Made by a program: the position numbers and the translations under genes. A DNA stretch of 64,000 nt from the NCBI RefSeq assembly GCF_002797935.1, contig NZ_PGER01000001.1:2232001-2296000 (forward strand), in the 5' to 3' direction. Below are positions 9,111 through 15,972 of this stretch, piece by piece; position 1 is the first letter of the stretch; every line of letters starts with the position of its first letter. The stretch comes from Flavobacterium sp. 1. Its GTDB lineage: Bacteria > Bacteroidota > Bacteroidia > Flavobacteriales > Flavobacteriaceae. The notes beneath the pieces are model-generated. The model was not told the DNA's origin. It worked only from the letters and a program-made list of their open reading frames with translations, and did not search any database.

Positions 9111-9235
9111 AATTGGGGCGTGCCATCATTATGGAAAGGGGCCAAATATGCTAAACCGCTTATTCGGCCCCTTTCCATAATGCTGTCGTGCTATCCGCGC
9201 TACTTCGGTAGCTTGCTTCTATCACTCACGCAAAA
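9111..9235. repeat. REP-like structured element
   Basis: GGGGCGTGCC at the left, then a perfect 17-bp inverted repeat (9127-9143 and 9166-9182, CATTATGGAAAGGGGCC) with a 22-base loop, then CTATCCGC and a second hairpin GCTAC-TTCG-GTAGC (9199-9212, UUCG tetraloop), and finally CTTCTATCACTCACGC. I recall the GGGCGTGCC ... CTATCCGC ... CACTCACGC frame as a recurrent intergenic element in flavobacterial genomes (memory, not checked). No T-run follows, so it is not a simple terminator. Confidence 0.6.
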
Positions 9236-9277
9236 AATCACAACAGTCGTATTTCAAAGGACATTTTTGGATACAAA

Positions 9278-9306
9278 TCCTAACAGGTTTTGAAAACCTG
9301 TTAGGA
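9278..9306. repeat. 29-bp perfect palindrome
   Basis: TCCTAACAGGTTTT, one central G, then AAAACCTGTTAGGA: two 14-base arms. It lies 43 bases after the REP-like element and 54 before the BlaI operators. It could be a terminator-like hairpin or a mobile palindromic repeat. Confidence 0.6.
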
Positions 9307-9359
9307 TAACCAACATAAACCTCAACAAAACCAATACGAAACTAAAATTTCAGTTAAAT

Positions 9360-9404
9360 AACTATATTTATAGTTTGTTAACTAAAAATATAGTTGTAAG
9401 TTTG
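9360..9404 (+). promoter_or_regulatory. BlaI-type promoter with two operator dyads
   Basis: The promoter is TTG (9375-9377), 19 bases, TAAGTTTG (9397-9404). A perfect 16-bp palindrome AACTATATTTATAGTT (9360-9375) touches the -33 element, and an imperfect copy AACTAAAAATATAGTT (9380-9395) fills the spacer. The two dyad centres are 20 bases apart, on nearly the same helix face. This is the geometry expected for autorepression by the downstream BlaI/MecI protein. Confidence 0.8.
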
Positions 9405-9421
9405 TTTCAAATAAAATCATC

Positions 9422-9781
9422 ATGCAAAAACTAACAAATAAAGAAGAAGAGATCATGCACATTTTATGGAAGCTCAAAAAAGCATTCGTAAAAGAAGTCA
9501 TGACAGAAATCACCGAAGAACAGCCACATTATAATACGCTGTCCACCATTATTCGGAATCTGGAAGAAAAAGGATATGTAAATCACAATGCCTTTGGAAA
9601 CACACATCAATATTTCCCAATTGTAAGTATTGAGGATTACAGAAAAGGATTTATGAGTACGGCAATCGATAATTATTTCAACAGTTCCTATAAAAACATG
9701 GTTACCTTTTTTGCCAAAGAAGAGAAAATTTCTGCAGCCGAACTACGTGAAATCCTTTCTATGATCGAACAAAAACAATAA
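9422..9781 (+). CDS. BlaI/MecI/CopY-family transcriptional repressor
   Basis: 119 residues. The winged-helix start MQKLTNKEEEIMHILWKLKKAFVKEV and the recognition region HYNTLSTIIRNLEEKGYV are typical of the family; the C-terminal half is the dimerisation helix. The family represses its own operon until the co-encoded M56 peptidase cleaves it. Twin operator dyads lie in its promoter, and the M56 gene starts 4 bases after its stop. Confidence 0.92.
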   Translation: MQKLTNKEEEIMHILWKLKKAFVKEVMTEITEEQPHYNTLSTIIRNLEEKGYVNHNAFGNTHQYFPIVSIEDYRKGFMSTAIDNYFNSSYKNMVTFFAKEEKISAAELREILSMIEQKQ

Positions 9782-9785
9782 AAAT

Positions 9786-11663
9786 ATGGAAACACTATTC
9801 ATATATATAGCAAAATCGAGCGGACTAATAGGAATGTTCTATATCGCTTATTATTTCCTATTGCAAAAAGAGACTTTTTTTACTGCAAATCGTTGGTTTC
9901 TTTTAGCAGGTTTGTTTACATCCGTAATTTTGCCATGGATAGTTTTTACCACAATTGTTTGGGTAGAACCAACGCCAACTGATTTTGACTGGTCAAAACT
10001 TCCGATGCGACCTGTCCAAAAGGAAAGTTTTGAAATCAACTGGTATCTCGTTCTCGCAATTACTTATATAATTGGAATAACGTTGCTTTTAGTACAGTTT
10101 GCAATGGACTTTTATAAACTTAATCGCGTTTTAAAAGGAAAGACCACCCATCAACAGGAAGACCATAAATTCATTGACCTAAAAGAAAACATTGCTCCAT
10201 TTTCTTATTTCAATACCATCGTTTACAACTCATCACTCTACAGCGAAGCCGAAATGGAAAGCATTCTTGAACACGAAAAAGTACACAGCGAACAACACCA
10301 CACGATAGACGTCTTAATCACGCGTTTCTTTTGTATCCTTTTTTGGTTCAACCCTTTTATGTGGCTGTACAAAAAAGCCATTCTGCAAAACTTGGAATTC
10401 ATCGCCGACAGTGAAGCAGCCAAAAACATATCAGACAAAAAAGCGTATCAATTGACGCTTTTAAAAATTACAACACATGAAAATTGTGTTGTGCTTACCA
10501 ATCATTTTTATCAATCATTAATCAAAAAACGAATCGTTATGTTAAACAAAAATCAATCAAAAAAATGGAATTCCTGGAAGTATGCCTTAGTAATTCCAGC
10601 TTTAGTTGCCTTTGTGTTTTTATTCCAAATGGAAGTTATTGCCAAGGAGAAAAATGTGAGCCCAAAAGTAGAACAATCAGCCTCCGATGATGTAGATGTC
10701 TATAAAATTACCAAGAATACTACAGAAGCCGAATTAAAAGAAAAAGCAGAGACAATTTCTAAAAATTATGGCATAACAGTTCATTTTTCAGCTACAAAAA
10801 GAAACTCAAACAATGAACTGACAGCTATAACTGTCGAATTAAAAAAAGGAAAGGAGATTTCCAATAACAGAAATGTAAACAGTTCTGATGCCATAAAACC
10901 TTTTGGAATAGTTATTTCTAAAGATTCAAAAGGAATGCTAACAATCGATTTTGTTGAAGACGATAAAACAATTGAAAAATTAGCCATAAACAGTAAAGTT
11001 GTTGCACCTAATGAACCAATTCCAGCTAACGCTCAAATTTATATTAATGAAGTAAAAGCCGAAAAAGCCGAAATGGACAAATTAGATCCAAAAGAAATTA
11101 CTTCTGTTAACGTCACCAAAAACGATGAAAAAAAAGAAATCCGAATAATTACAAAAAATTATGCCAAAATATCTAATGATACCATTTACATCAATGGCAA
11201 AAAAGTCACTCAAAATGAATTAGATCAATTAGAACAAGGATCAATTGATAGAATAGATGTCACTAATAATTTTGGAAAAAAAGCAATTCGGATTACAACA
11301 AAAAACGGAACGTATTATCAAGACAAAAATATGCCAGTTCCTCCTGTCCCTCCTACTCATCCAGTTATGAAATTTAAAGCACCTACAGCTCCTGTGTTCC
11401 CAAAAGCGCCAAAGGCGCCAAAAGGAGACCCGGTACATGGAGACCAAAAGGCTTGGAAAGAGTTTGATAAGAAAATGGAAGAATTTGATGCTAAAATGAA
11501 AAAACTAGAACCTCAAATGGAAGCTTTCGACAAACAAATGGCTGAATTTGATAAGCAAATGGAACCATTCAATAAAGAAATGGAAGCTTTTGATGAAAAA
11601 ATGAAAGTTTTTGACAAACAAATGAACGAATACATTTCCAAAAGAGAGAAAGAGAAAAAATAA
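9786..11663 (+). CDS. M56 (BlaR1-like) membrane metallopeptidase with long C-terminal repeat tail
   Basis: 625 residues. The N-terminal 290 residues hold four likely membrane helices (about 8-26, 37-60, 86-107, 265-283), the APFSYFN motif (137-143), and the zinc site HEKVH (163-167) with a downstream Glu in LEFIADSEAA. This is the M56 core that cleaves BlaI-type repressors. The BlaR1 penicillin-binding sensor domain is absent. Instead, residues 290-520 form a periplasmic region with two repeats (KKEIRIITKNYAKI; GKKAIRITTKNGTYY), followed by a Pro-rich linker and a charged tail of about ten turns of F-(D/N)-(K/E)-x-M repeats. The inducing signal is unknown; it may be envelope stress rather than beta-lactam (inference). 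Confidence 0.85.
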   Translation: METLFIYIAKSSGLIGMFYIAYYFLLQKETFFTANRWFLLAGLFTSVILPWIVFTTIVWVEPTPTDFDWSKLPMRPVQKESFEINWYLVLAITYIIGITLLLVQFAMDFYKLNRVLKGKTTHQQEDHKFIDLKENIAPFSYFNTIVYNSSLYSEAEMESILEHEKVHSEQHHTIDVLITRFFCILFWFNPFMWLYKKAILQNLEFIADSEAAKNISDKKAYQLTLLKITTHENCVVLTNHFYQSLIKKRIVMLNKNQSKKWNSWKYALVIPALVAFVFLFQMEVIAKEKNVSPKVEQSASDDVDVYKITKNTTEAELKEKAETISKNYGITVHFSATKRNSNNELTAITVELKKGKEISNNRNVNSSDAIKPFGIVISKDSKGMLTIDFVEDDKTIEKLAINSKVVAPNEPIPANAQIYINEVKAEKAEMDKLDPKEITSVNVTKNDEKKEIRIITKNYAKISNDTIYINGKKVTQNELDQLEQGSIDRIDVTNNFGKKAIRITTKNGTYYQDKNMPVPPVPPTHPVMKFKAPTAPVFPKAPKAPKGDPVHGDQKAWKEFDKKMEEFDAKMKKLEPQMEAFDKQMAEFDKQMEPFNKEMEAFDEKMKVFDKQMNEYISKREKEKK

Positions 11664-11689
11664 CAGTATTTTCCAAAATATAAAACAAC

Positions 11690-11724
11690 AAAAGACGGTC
11701 ACTCATCAAAACCGTCTTTTTTAT
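11690..11724 (+). terminator. intrinsic terminator of the BlaI-M56 operon
   Basis: AAAAGACGGT (11690-11699) pairs with ACCGTCTTTT (11711-11720) across an 11-base loop and is followed by more T residues. Confidence 0.85.
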
Positions 11725-11748
11725 ATCTTTGAAAAAAAATATTTAACT

Positions 11749-11889
11749 ATGTTTAAAATTCTAGCCCAAATCAACAAACTCATTTTACCAAGCTTCACCA
11801 AGCAAAGACTGGACATATCCAAAGCTAAGAAATGGCAAATGGCTATTATTGGATATCGTTATTATGTAACCACGAGAGCTCTTCGCTGA
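11749..11889 (+). CDS. 46-residue basic protein (often labelled SsrA-binding protein in flavobacteria)
   Basis: ATG at 11749 to TGA at 11887-11889. The product runs MFKILAQINKLILPSFTKQ and ends GYRYYVTTRALR; it has 10 Lys/Arg residues. From memory, near-identical 45-47-residue proteins occur throughout Flavobacterium and carry the label SsrA-binding protein, although they are far too short to be SmpB (about 150 residues). I take the gene as real on that basis; the function is unproven. Confidence 0.65.
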   Translation: MFKILAQINKLILPSFTKQRLDISKAKKWQMAIIGYRYYVTTRALR

Positions 11890-11900
11890 AGATTCCTGAA

Positions 11901-12000
11901 TAGTTCAAAATCGTTTAAAATGGTTTATGAGAATTTAATATTGTTTAAACACTCCTGCTAAAACAACATCAAACAAAAGTTAAACAATATTAAACCAGAA
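11901..12000. repeat. phased GTTTAA decamer array in two orientations
   Basis: Five 10-base units with GTTCAA/GTTTAA/ATTTAA at 11901-11950 are followed by units with AAAC/TTAAAC at the same 10-base phase (11961-12000). The array ends three bases before the apt stop codon at 12004. Confidence 0.65.
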
Positions 12001-12003
12001 GCT

Positions 12004-12516
12004 TTAATATGTCATAGCCGCAAAAATATCGTTTCCGGCTATCTTTTCTCTTCCGTTCAAGAAAGTGAGTTCCATCAGGAAATTGCACTGGACAATAATA
12101 CCACCCAGCTGTTCAACTAATTCGCAAACTGCTTTTGCAGTTCCGCCAGTAGCCAAAACATCATCATGAATAAGAACTCTGTCTCCCTTTTGAATAGCAT
12201 CAGCGTGAATTTCCAGCGTATCTGAACCATATTCTAAATCATAAGAAGCCGAAATAGTATCAAAAGGCAGTTTATTAGGTTTTCGAACAGGAATAAACCC
12301 GACATTCAGTTCCTGTGCCAAAAGCATCCCAAAGAAAAAACCACGGCTTTCTACCCCAATTACCTTATCAATTTTTTTATCTTTTACCGATAAAACCAAT
12401 ATTTCTAAGCATTCTTTCCTTGCTTTTGCATCAATTAGCAATGGAGTGATGTCTTTAAATACAATTCCTTCCTTTGGAAAGTCCTGAATATCACGTATGT
12501 ATTTTTTTAAACTCAT
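12004..12516 (-). CDS. apt: adenine phosphoribosyltransferase
   Basis: 170 residues, the standard length. It makes AMP and pyrophosphate from adenine and PRPP in purine salvage. Visible motifs: the N-terminal IQDFPKEGIVFKDITPLL, the catalytic hood region GVESRGFFFG, GFIPVRKPNKLP, and the PRPP loop VLIHDDVLATGGTA (the second Asp of the usual VDD is kept). Single gene, monocistronic, followed by the decamer array rather than a clear hairpin terminator. Confidence 0.95.
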   Translation of the reverse strand: MSLKKYIRDIQDFPKEGIVFKDITPLLIDAKARKECLEILVLSVKDKKIDKVIGVESRGFFFGMLLAQELNVGFIPVRKPNKLPFDTISASYDLEYGSDTLEIHADAIQKGDRVLIHDDVLATGGTAKAVCELVEQLGGIIVQCNFLMELTFLNGREKIAGNDIFAAMTY

Positions 12517-12544
12517 TTTTTTTAATTTTTATACAGAATCATAC

Positions 12545-12574
12545 TTGCAAGTTACACATTTATTCCTATATTTG
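12545..12574 (+). promoter_or_regulatory. Bacteroidota promoter of tRNA-Arg
   Basis: TTG (12545-12547), 19 bases, TATATTTG (12567-12574). The tRNA begins 57 bases after the -7 box. Confidence 0.75.
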
Positions 12575-12630
12575 CACCCGCAAACAAGTTCAATGTACAG
12601 CATTGAAAACAATGAATAAGTTAGCAAAAT

Positions 12631-12704
12631 GGCCTTGTGGCGCAACTGAATAGCGCACTTGATTACGGCTCAAGAGGTTACTGGTTTGAATCCAGTCAAG
12701 GTCA
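12631..12704 (+). tRNA. tRNA-Arg (anticodon ACG)
   Basis: A complete cloverleaf of 74 bases: acceptor GGCCTTG/CAAGGTC with one G-U pair, discriminator A, D arm GCGC/GCGC, anticodon stem CTTGA/TCAAG with loop TTACGGC, variable AGGTT, T arm ACTGG/CCAGT with loop TTTGAAT. CCA is not encoded. An intrinsic terminator follows directly. A44-type wobble A34 would be edited to inosine for CGN codons (known for tRNA-Arg ACG). Confidence 0.95.
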
Positions 12705-12710
12705 CTCTTA

Positions 12711-12744
12711 AAAAACGTTAAATCGAATGATTTAACGTTTTTTT
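12711..12744 (+). terminator. terminator after tRNA-Arg
   Basis: Perfect 14-bp stem AAAAACGTTAAATC (12711-12724) and its complement at 12729-12742, four-base loop, ending in a run of T. Confidence 0.9.
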
Positions 12745-12771
12745 TATGCCTTTATCGTATATTTTTATAAG

Positions 12772-12779
12772 TTTTTACT
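12772..12779. repeat. target-site duplication, left copy
   Basis: TTTTTACT directly abuts the left inverted repeat of the insertion sequence; an identical copy abuts the right end at 14196-14203. Confidence 0.85.
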
Positions 12780-12802
12780 GGATCAGTAGCAAAAGTTGGG
12801 GA

Positions 12803-13738
12803 TTATGCAAAAAGATTGGATAATCTGAATAAGAAGAAATCTATATTTCTCACTCCTCTAAACTGACTTCTAAAAGCTTTTATTTTTGCATTGAAAGATT
12901 CGGCAGAAGCATTTGTGCTTCTATTGTCAAAATAGTTTAAAATTGACTGGTAGTTAAAAGTTATAGTATTGAGCAGAATATTAAAGTTTTTAAAGCCTGA
13001 TTCCTCTACATTTCTATACCAATGCGCCAGTTTGGTCATGGCAATGTGTTTGTCATTGTTGTTATTGTAAATCCCTCGAAGTTGTTGATTTAGATTATAT
13101 GCTGTCTTTATATCGGGGTATAATTCAAATAACATTTGAGCCCTTTCTTTTTGATTTTCAGTCCATTTTTCGCGAGATTTATAGAGTAGATACCTGCTTC
13201 TGGCCAAAAGTTGTTTTAGAGAATCTCCATTAGGCAAGAGCTCTGGGATATATGTTTTATTCTCTCTTTTTGCCTGCAATATCAATTGATTCTCAAAATC
13301 CATAGCTTCCCATCGATGCTTGATTCTAATCTCTTGTAAAGCTTCCAATGCTAATTTTTGAACATGAAACCTATCGGTCACTTGTATTGCTTTTGGAAAG
13401 CATCTCTTAGAGATTAGTTTCATGGAATTAGCCATGTCAAGTGTTATCTCTTTGACACAGCTCCTCTTCTTATAATCAATCTTACTGATGTGTTCTATAA
13501 CCTGATCAGCCTTGGTTCCAGCAACAATAGCAACTAATGAACCTTTTTTGCCTTTGAATTTCTTGTTGGTTACAATAGTATAAAGTTCACCCTGAGATAA
13601 AGCTACTTCGTCAATTGATAAATGAGTACCTATATTTTCAGGATAAACAATCCATTGATGTGCATGTTCTCGTGGATCCCAAGTATTAAAGGAACTCAAG
13701 TGCTTTTTGTATTGTCTTTGGAGCTTCTTTCCGTTCAC
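12803..13738 (-). CDS. ISAon1-type transposase, catalytic part
   Basis: 311 residues read from a GTG at 13736-13738; no ATG lies near. DDE signatures of the ISL3 type are visible: SIDEVALSQGELYTIV (first Asp, near residue 43), ITLDMANSMKLI (second Asp region), TDRFHVQKLALEALQEIR, and NASAESFNAKIKAFRSQFRG near the C-terminus with the final Glu. Ends LSNLFA, the complete family end. In-frame codons upstream of the GTG (GGFFG) and an open +1 frame back into the end of the N-terminal ORF allow either frameshifting or restart; GGAGG lies 13 bases before the GTG. Confidence 0.9.
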   Translation of the reverse strand: MNGKKLQRQYKKHLSSFNTWDPREHAHQWIVYPENIGTHLSIDEVALSQGELYTIVTNKKFKGKKGSLVAIVAGTKADQVIEHISKIDYKKRSCVKEITLDMANSMKLISKRCFPKAIQVTDRFHVQKLALEALQEIRIKHRWEAMDFENQLILQAKRENKTYIPELLPNGDSLKQLLARSRYLLYKSREKWTENQKERAQMLFELYPDIKTAYNLNQQLRGIYNNNNDKHIAMTKLAHWYRNVEESGFKNFNILLNTITFNYQSILNYFDNRSTNASAESFNAKIKAFRSQFRGVRNIDFFLFRLSNLFA

Positions 13739-13778
13739 TCCGAAAAAACCTCCAATGGTATGACAATCGGTAGCGCTG

Positions 13779-14126
13779 TTATCTATTAATTTCTTTTAAA
13801 AAAGCCGCAAACTCTTGAGTCATGCGGGTTCCTTTGGCAACTAAATTCCAATCTCTTTTAATAATTTCTCCTGTGGTTTTATTAGTCCAGCGACGTCTTT
13901 TGATATGCAAATACACAAACTTACCTCTTAGAGGAAAATCCTGAATAGTGATCTCATCCAAAAAGCCCTTTGATACCAGTTCAAATGTATTAAACTCTTG
14001 TGGAGGCTTAATTTTTTCCTCAAAATACAAGTGTAATATTTCTTCTGTATTAGTAGTAGAAACCACTTCAAAGTGGTCTACTAAAAAATCAGGCAGCATC
14101 AATTTTAAAAGGTCAATAGGAGTCAT
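13779..14126 (-). CDS. ISAon1-type transposase N-terminal region protein
   Basis: 115 residues, MTPIDLLKLMLPDFLVDHFEVV to EFAAFLKEINR. This short first frame corresponds to the separately annotated N-terminal region of ISAon1-type transposases: an alpha/beta start, then FPLRGKFVYLHIKRRRW and GTRMTQEFAAFLKEI. It ends 40 bases before the catalytic frame begins, in a different reading frame (+1). A T-rich stretch, GCTTTTTTAAAAG, lies near its end where a ribosome could slip. Confidence 0.88.
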   Translation of the reverse strand: MTPIDLLKLMLPDFLVDHFEVVSTTNTEEILHLYFEEKIKPPQEFNTFELVSKGFLDEITIQDFPLRGKFVYLHIKRRRWTNKTTGEIIKRDWNLVAKGTRMTQEFAAFLKEINR

Positions 14127-14195
14127 CTCAAATTATAAGATTACAAAGTTCTTATTTTATTTTAACATTTCCTCCCCAGGTTTTGTTCTTGATCC

Positions 14196-14203
14196 TTTTT
14201 ACT
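14196..14203. repeat. target-site duplication, right copy
   Basis: TTTTTACT directly abuts the right inverted repeat; matches 12772-12779. Confidence 0.85.
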
Positions 14204-14328
14204 TATAAATATTAACGGTTTGGAAATCCTGTTGAGGTGACTACTCAGGATTCAAACCGCACTTAACTCACTGACAAAGAGCTAATAATTTATTTCACTA
14301 CCTTTATCTTAACAATAAATAGTAAATT

Positions 14329-14508
14329 ATGAAATATGGCGAAGAAGATTACAAAGGGAAAATTTCACCAAAAAAGACACAAAAAATGCTTAAAGAGGAA
14401 GGATTAAATGTAACATTTTAGCAAACAGAAGAAATATTATACTTTCTTCGGAAGCTGGCTAATATCCAAGTAATAAGTTATTTATATAAAAATGACAAGA
14501 AGAAATAA
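14329..14508 (+). pseudogene. small 59-codon gene interrupted by an amber codon
   Basis: ATG at 14329 reads 30 residues (MKYGEEDYKGKISPKKTQKM, then LKEEGLNVTF) to TAG at 14419-14421; the same frame continues for 28 more residues (QTEEILYFLRKLANIQVISY, then LYKNDKKK) to TAA at 14506-14508. From memory, short Bacteroidota proteins of about 55-65 residues run through this same join, with a pattern like KMLKEEG-x-VT-xx-QAxxIL-xFLxKLA. This points to a nonsense mutation (for example GAG or CAG to TAG) rather than two genes. The tail overlaps an antisense frame at 14482-14655. Confidence 0.6.
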
Positions 14509-14655
14509 TAGGACTACTAACGCTGTAATGCTCCACGAAAGGATTAAAATCTTCTTTCTTTTAAGACCCTGATTTTCCTTTGCTATACTACTTGCAATTC
14601 TAGCTTTTAAATCAGACTTATCTTTTTTCGATAAAATCTTAAAATTTGGCTTCAA
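14482..14655 (-). CDS. possible 57-residue membrane peptide (TTG start)
   Basis: A frame starting with TTG at 14653-14655 (KPNFKILSKKDKSDLKARIA) and ending at 14482 encodes a charged helix followed by one membrane helix (ILILSWSITALVVLLFLLVIFI). It overlaps the end of the amber-interrupted gene on the other strand. No ATG start and no clear promoter, so it may be a remnant. Function unknown. Confidence 0.35.
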   Translation of the reverse strand: MKPNFKILSKKDKSDLKARIASSIAKENQGLKRKKILILSWSITALVVLLFLLVIFI

Positions 14656-14708
14656 AATAATTCTTTTTTTTATTTATTAGAGCAATCCTATTATCACTCT
14701 ATTCGAAT

Positions 14709-14754
14709 TAAAGCAACAAAAGCTAAAAGGACTCACGCCTCCTAAGACGTGAGC
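14709..14754 (-). terminator. possible terminator of the oxidoreductase operon
   Basis: On the minus strand CTCACG (from 14753) and CGTGAG (to 14732) form a 6-bp stem with a 10-base loop, followed by TCCTTTTAGCTTTT. It lies about 80 bases after the alkene reductase stop codon. A weak hairpin, but correctly placed. Confidence 0.45.
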
Positions 14755-14832
14755 TCTATTCTAGACAATATCCCTTTGATTTTATTGTTTTAAAATTGTC
14801 TCATGGCCGCCATGTGATGGACAACTTAAGAA

Positions 14833-15912
14833 TCAATCTTTCAGCAACGGATAATCTGTATATCCCTGTTCACCTCCACCGTACATTGTTGCATAGTCAA
14901 GGGGATTAAATTCTGAATCCAATTCAAATCTTCTTGGAAGATCAGGATTAGCCAGAAACAAAGAGCCGTAAGCAATTATTTTAGCAATCCCTTTTTCAAG
15001 TTCTGCTTCCCCGGTTTCCTTATTGAACCCTGCATTTGCAATTACCAGATGTTTGCTTATACTGCCAAAAGTTTCCACTGCGTTTTTAGGATAATTTGGA
15101 TGATTATCCAGAGGCAGCATCCCATTCATAAGATGAACATATGAAAGCGGTAATGCATTCAAAGCTTCTATTAATGGTTTGAATTGTGACTCAGGATCAC
15201 TGTTCTCAATATTATTATAATAGACCGTTGGCGATAGCTTTACGCCAACTTTGTCGTTTCCGATAGCAGTAACTAATTCATGCATTACTTCAAGCACGAA
15301 GCGATTCCTGTTCTCTACGCTTCCGCCATATTCATCAGTTCTAAGGTTTGCACTTTCAGATAAAAACTGGTTAGGCAGATAACCAAATGCGGCATGAAGT
15401 TCGACACCATCAAAACCGGCTTCGATTGCTTTTTTGGCGGCCTGACCGTAATCTTTCACGATCTGCTTGATCTCTAATATAGTCAACTCCTGAGGAGTTT
15501 CATACTCTTTCATTCCCTGAGATGTGAAATGCTGCTGTCCTTTTATTCCTATGGCCGACGGCGCAACAGGAAGTTTCCCGTTTCTATCCACTGAGTGTCC
15601 TACACGACCGGTATGCCAAAGCTGCGCGTAGATCACTCCTCCATTTTCATGAACTGAATTTGTCACTTTCTTCCATGCATCAATCTGCTCCTGGCTATAC
15701 AAACCAGGTGTCAATGGACTGCCAACTGCCTGCTCTGAAATATTTATAGCTTCTGTAAGAATAAGCCCTGCACTTGATCGTTGCGTGTAGTAGGCTACAG
15801 TCAGTTCTGATACTACACCAGCCATGTTAGCACGGCTACGGGTCATAGGCGCCATCGCCATTGCATTGTTTAATGTGTGCTTTCCTAATGTTACTTTTTC
15901 TAATAATTTCAT
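14833..15912 (-). CDS. Old Yellow Enzyme family alkene reductase
   Basis: 359 residues, the usual OYE length. FMN barrel motifs: MAPMTRSRA at the N-terminus, AQLWHTGRVGH, GFDGVELHAAFGYLPNQFL, RTDEYGGSVENRNRF and the C-terminal GEAELEKGIAKIIAYGSLFLANPDLPRRF. OYE enzymes use NADPH to reduce activated C=C bonds such as enones, maleimides and nitrate esters. The substrate-anchoring pair is H173 with F176 where NemA-type enzymes have His-x-x-His or His-x-x-Asn; I recall this HAAF form from other Bacteroidota members. Last gene of a three-gene oxidoreductase operon. Confidence 0.92.
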   Translation of the reverse strand: MKLLEKVTLGKHTLNNAMAMAPMTRSRANMAGVVSELTVAYYTQRSSAGLILTEAINISEQAVGSPLTPGLYSQEQIDAWKKVTNSVHENGGVIYAQLWHTGRVGHSVDRNGKLPVAPSAIGIKGQQHFTSQGMKEYETPQELTILEIKQIVKDYGQAAKKAIEAGFDGVELHAAFGYLPNQFLSESANLRTDEYGGSVENRNRFVLEVMHELVTAIGNDKVGVKLSPTVYYNNIENSDPESQFKPLIEALNALPLSYVHLMNGMLPLDNHPNYPKNAVETFGSISKHLVIANAGFNKETGEAELEKGIAKIIAYGSLFLANPDLPRRFELDSEFNPLDYATMYGGGEQGYTDYPLLKD

Positions 15913-15972
15913 GATATATTGTTATTTAATTATCTTGTAGTTGTATGTAAGTTGTCTTTAATGGAACCTCTC

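Larger units (their letters stand above)
12780..14195 (-). mobile_element. complete insertion sequence, ISAon1/ISL3-like
   Basis: Imperfect 24-bp terminal inverted repeats: 12780-12803 starts GGATCA and ends near GGGGA; the right end at 14172-14195 reads, in reverse, GGATCAAGAACAAAACC and so on, with 18 of 24 positions matching. The 1416-bp element is flanked by the same 8 bases, TTTTTACT, at 12772-12779 and 14196-14203. An 8-bp target duplication is characteristic of ISL3-type elements. Two transposase frames lie inside on the minus strand. The intact duplication implies a recent insertion. Confidence 0.88.

Noticed and set aside
12772-14203. Composite transposon around the tRNA
   Set aside because: Only one IS copy is present, with its own target duplication.
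14329-14508. Amber codon read as pyrrolysine or selenocysteine
   Set aside because: Selenocysteine uses TGA, and no pyrrolysine genes or PYLIS-like structure is visible; nonsense mutation is simpler.
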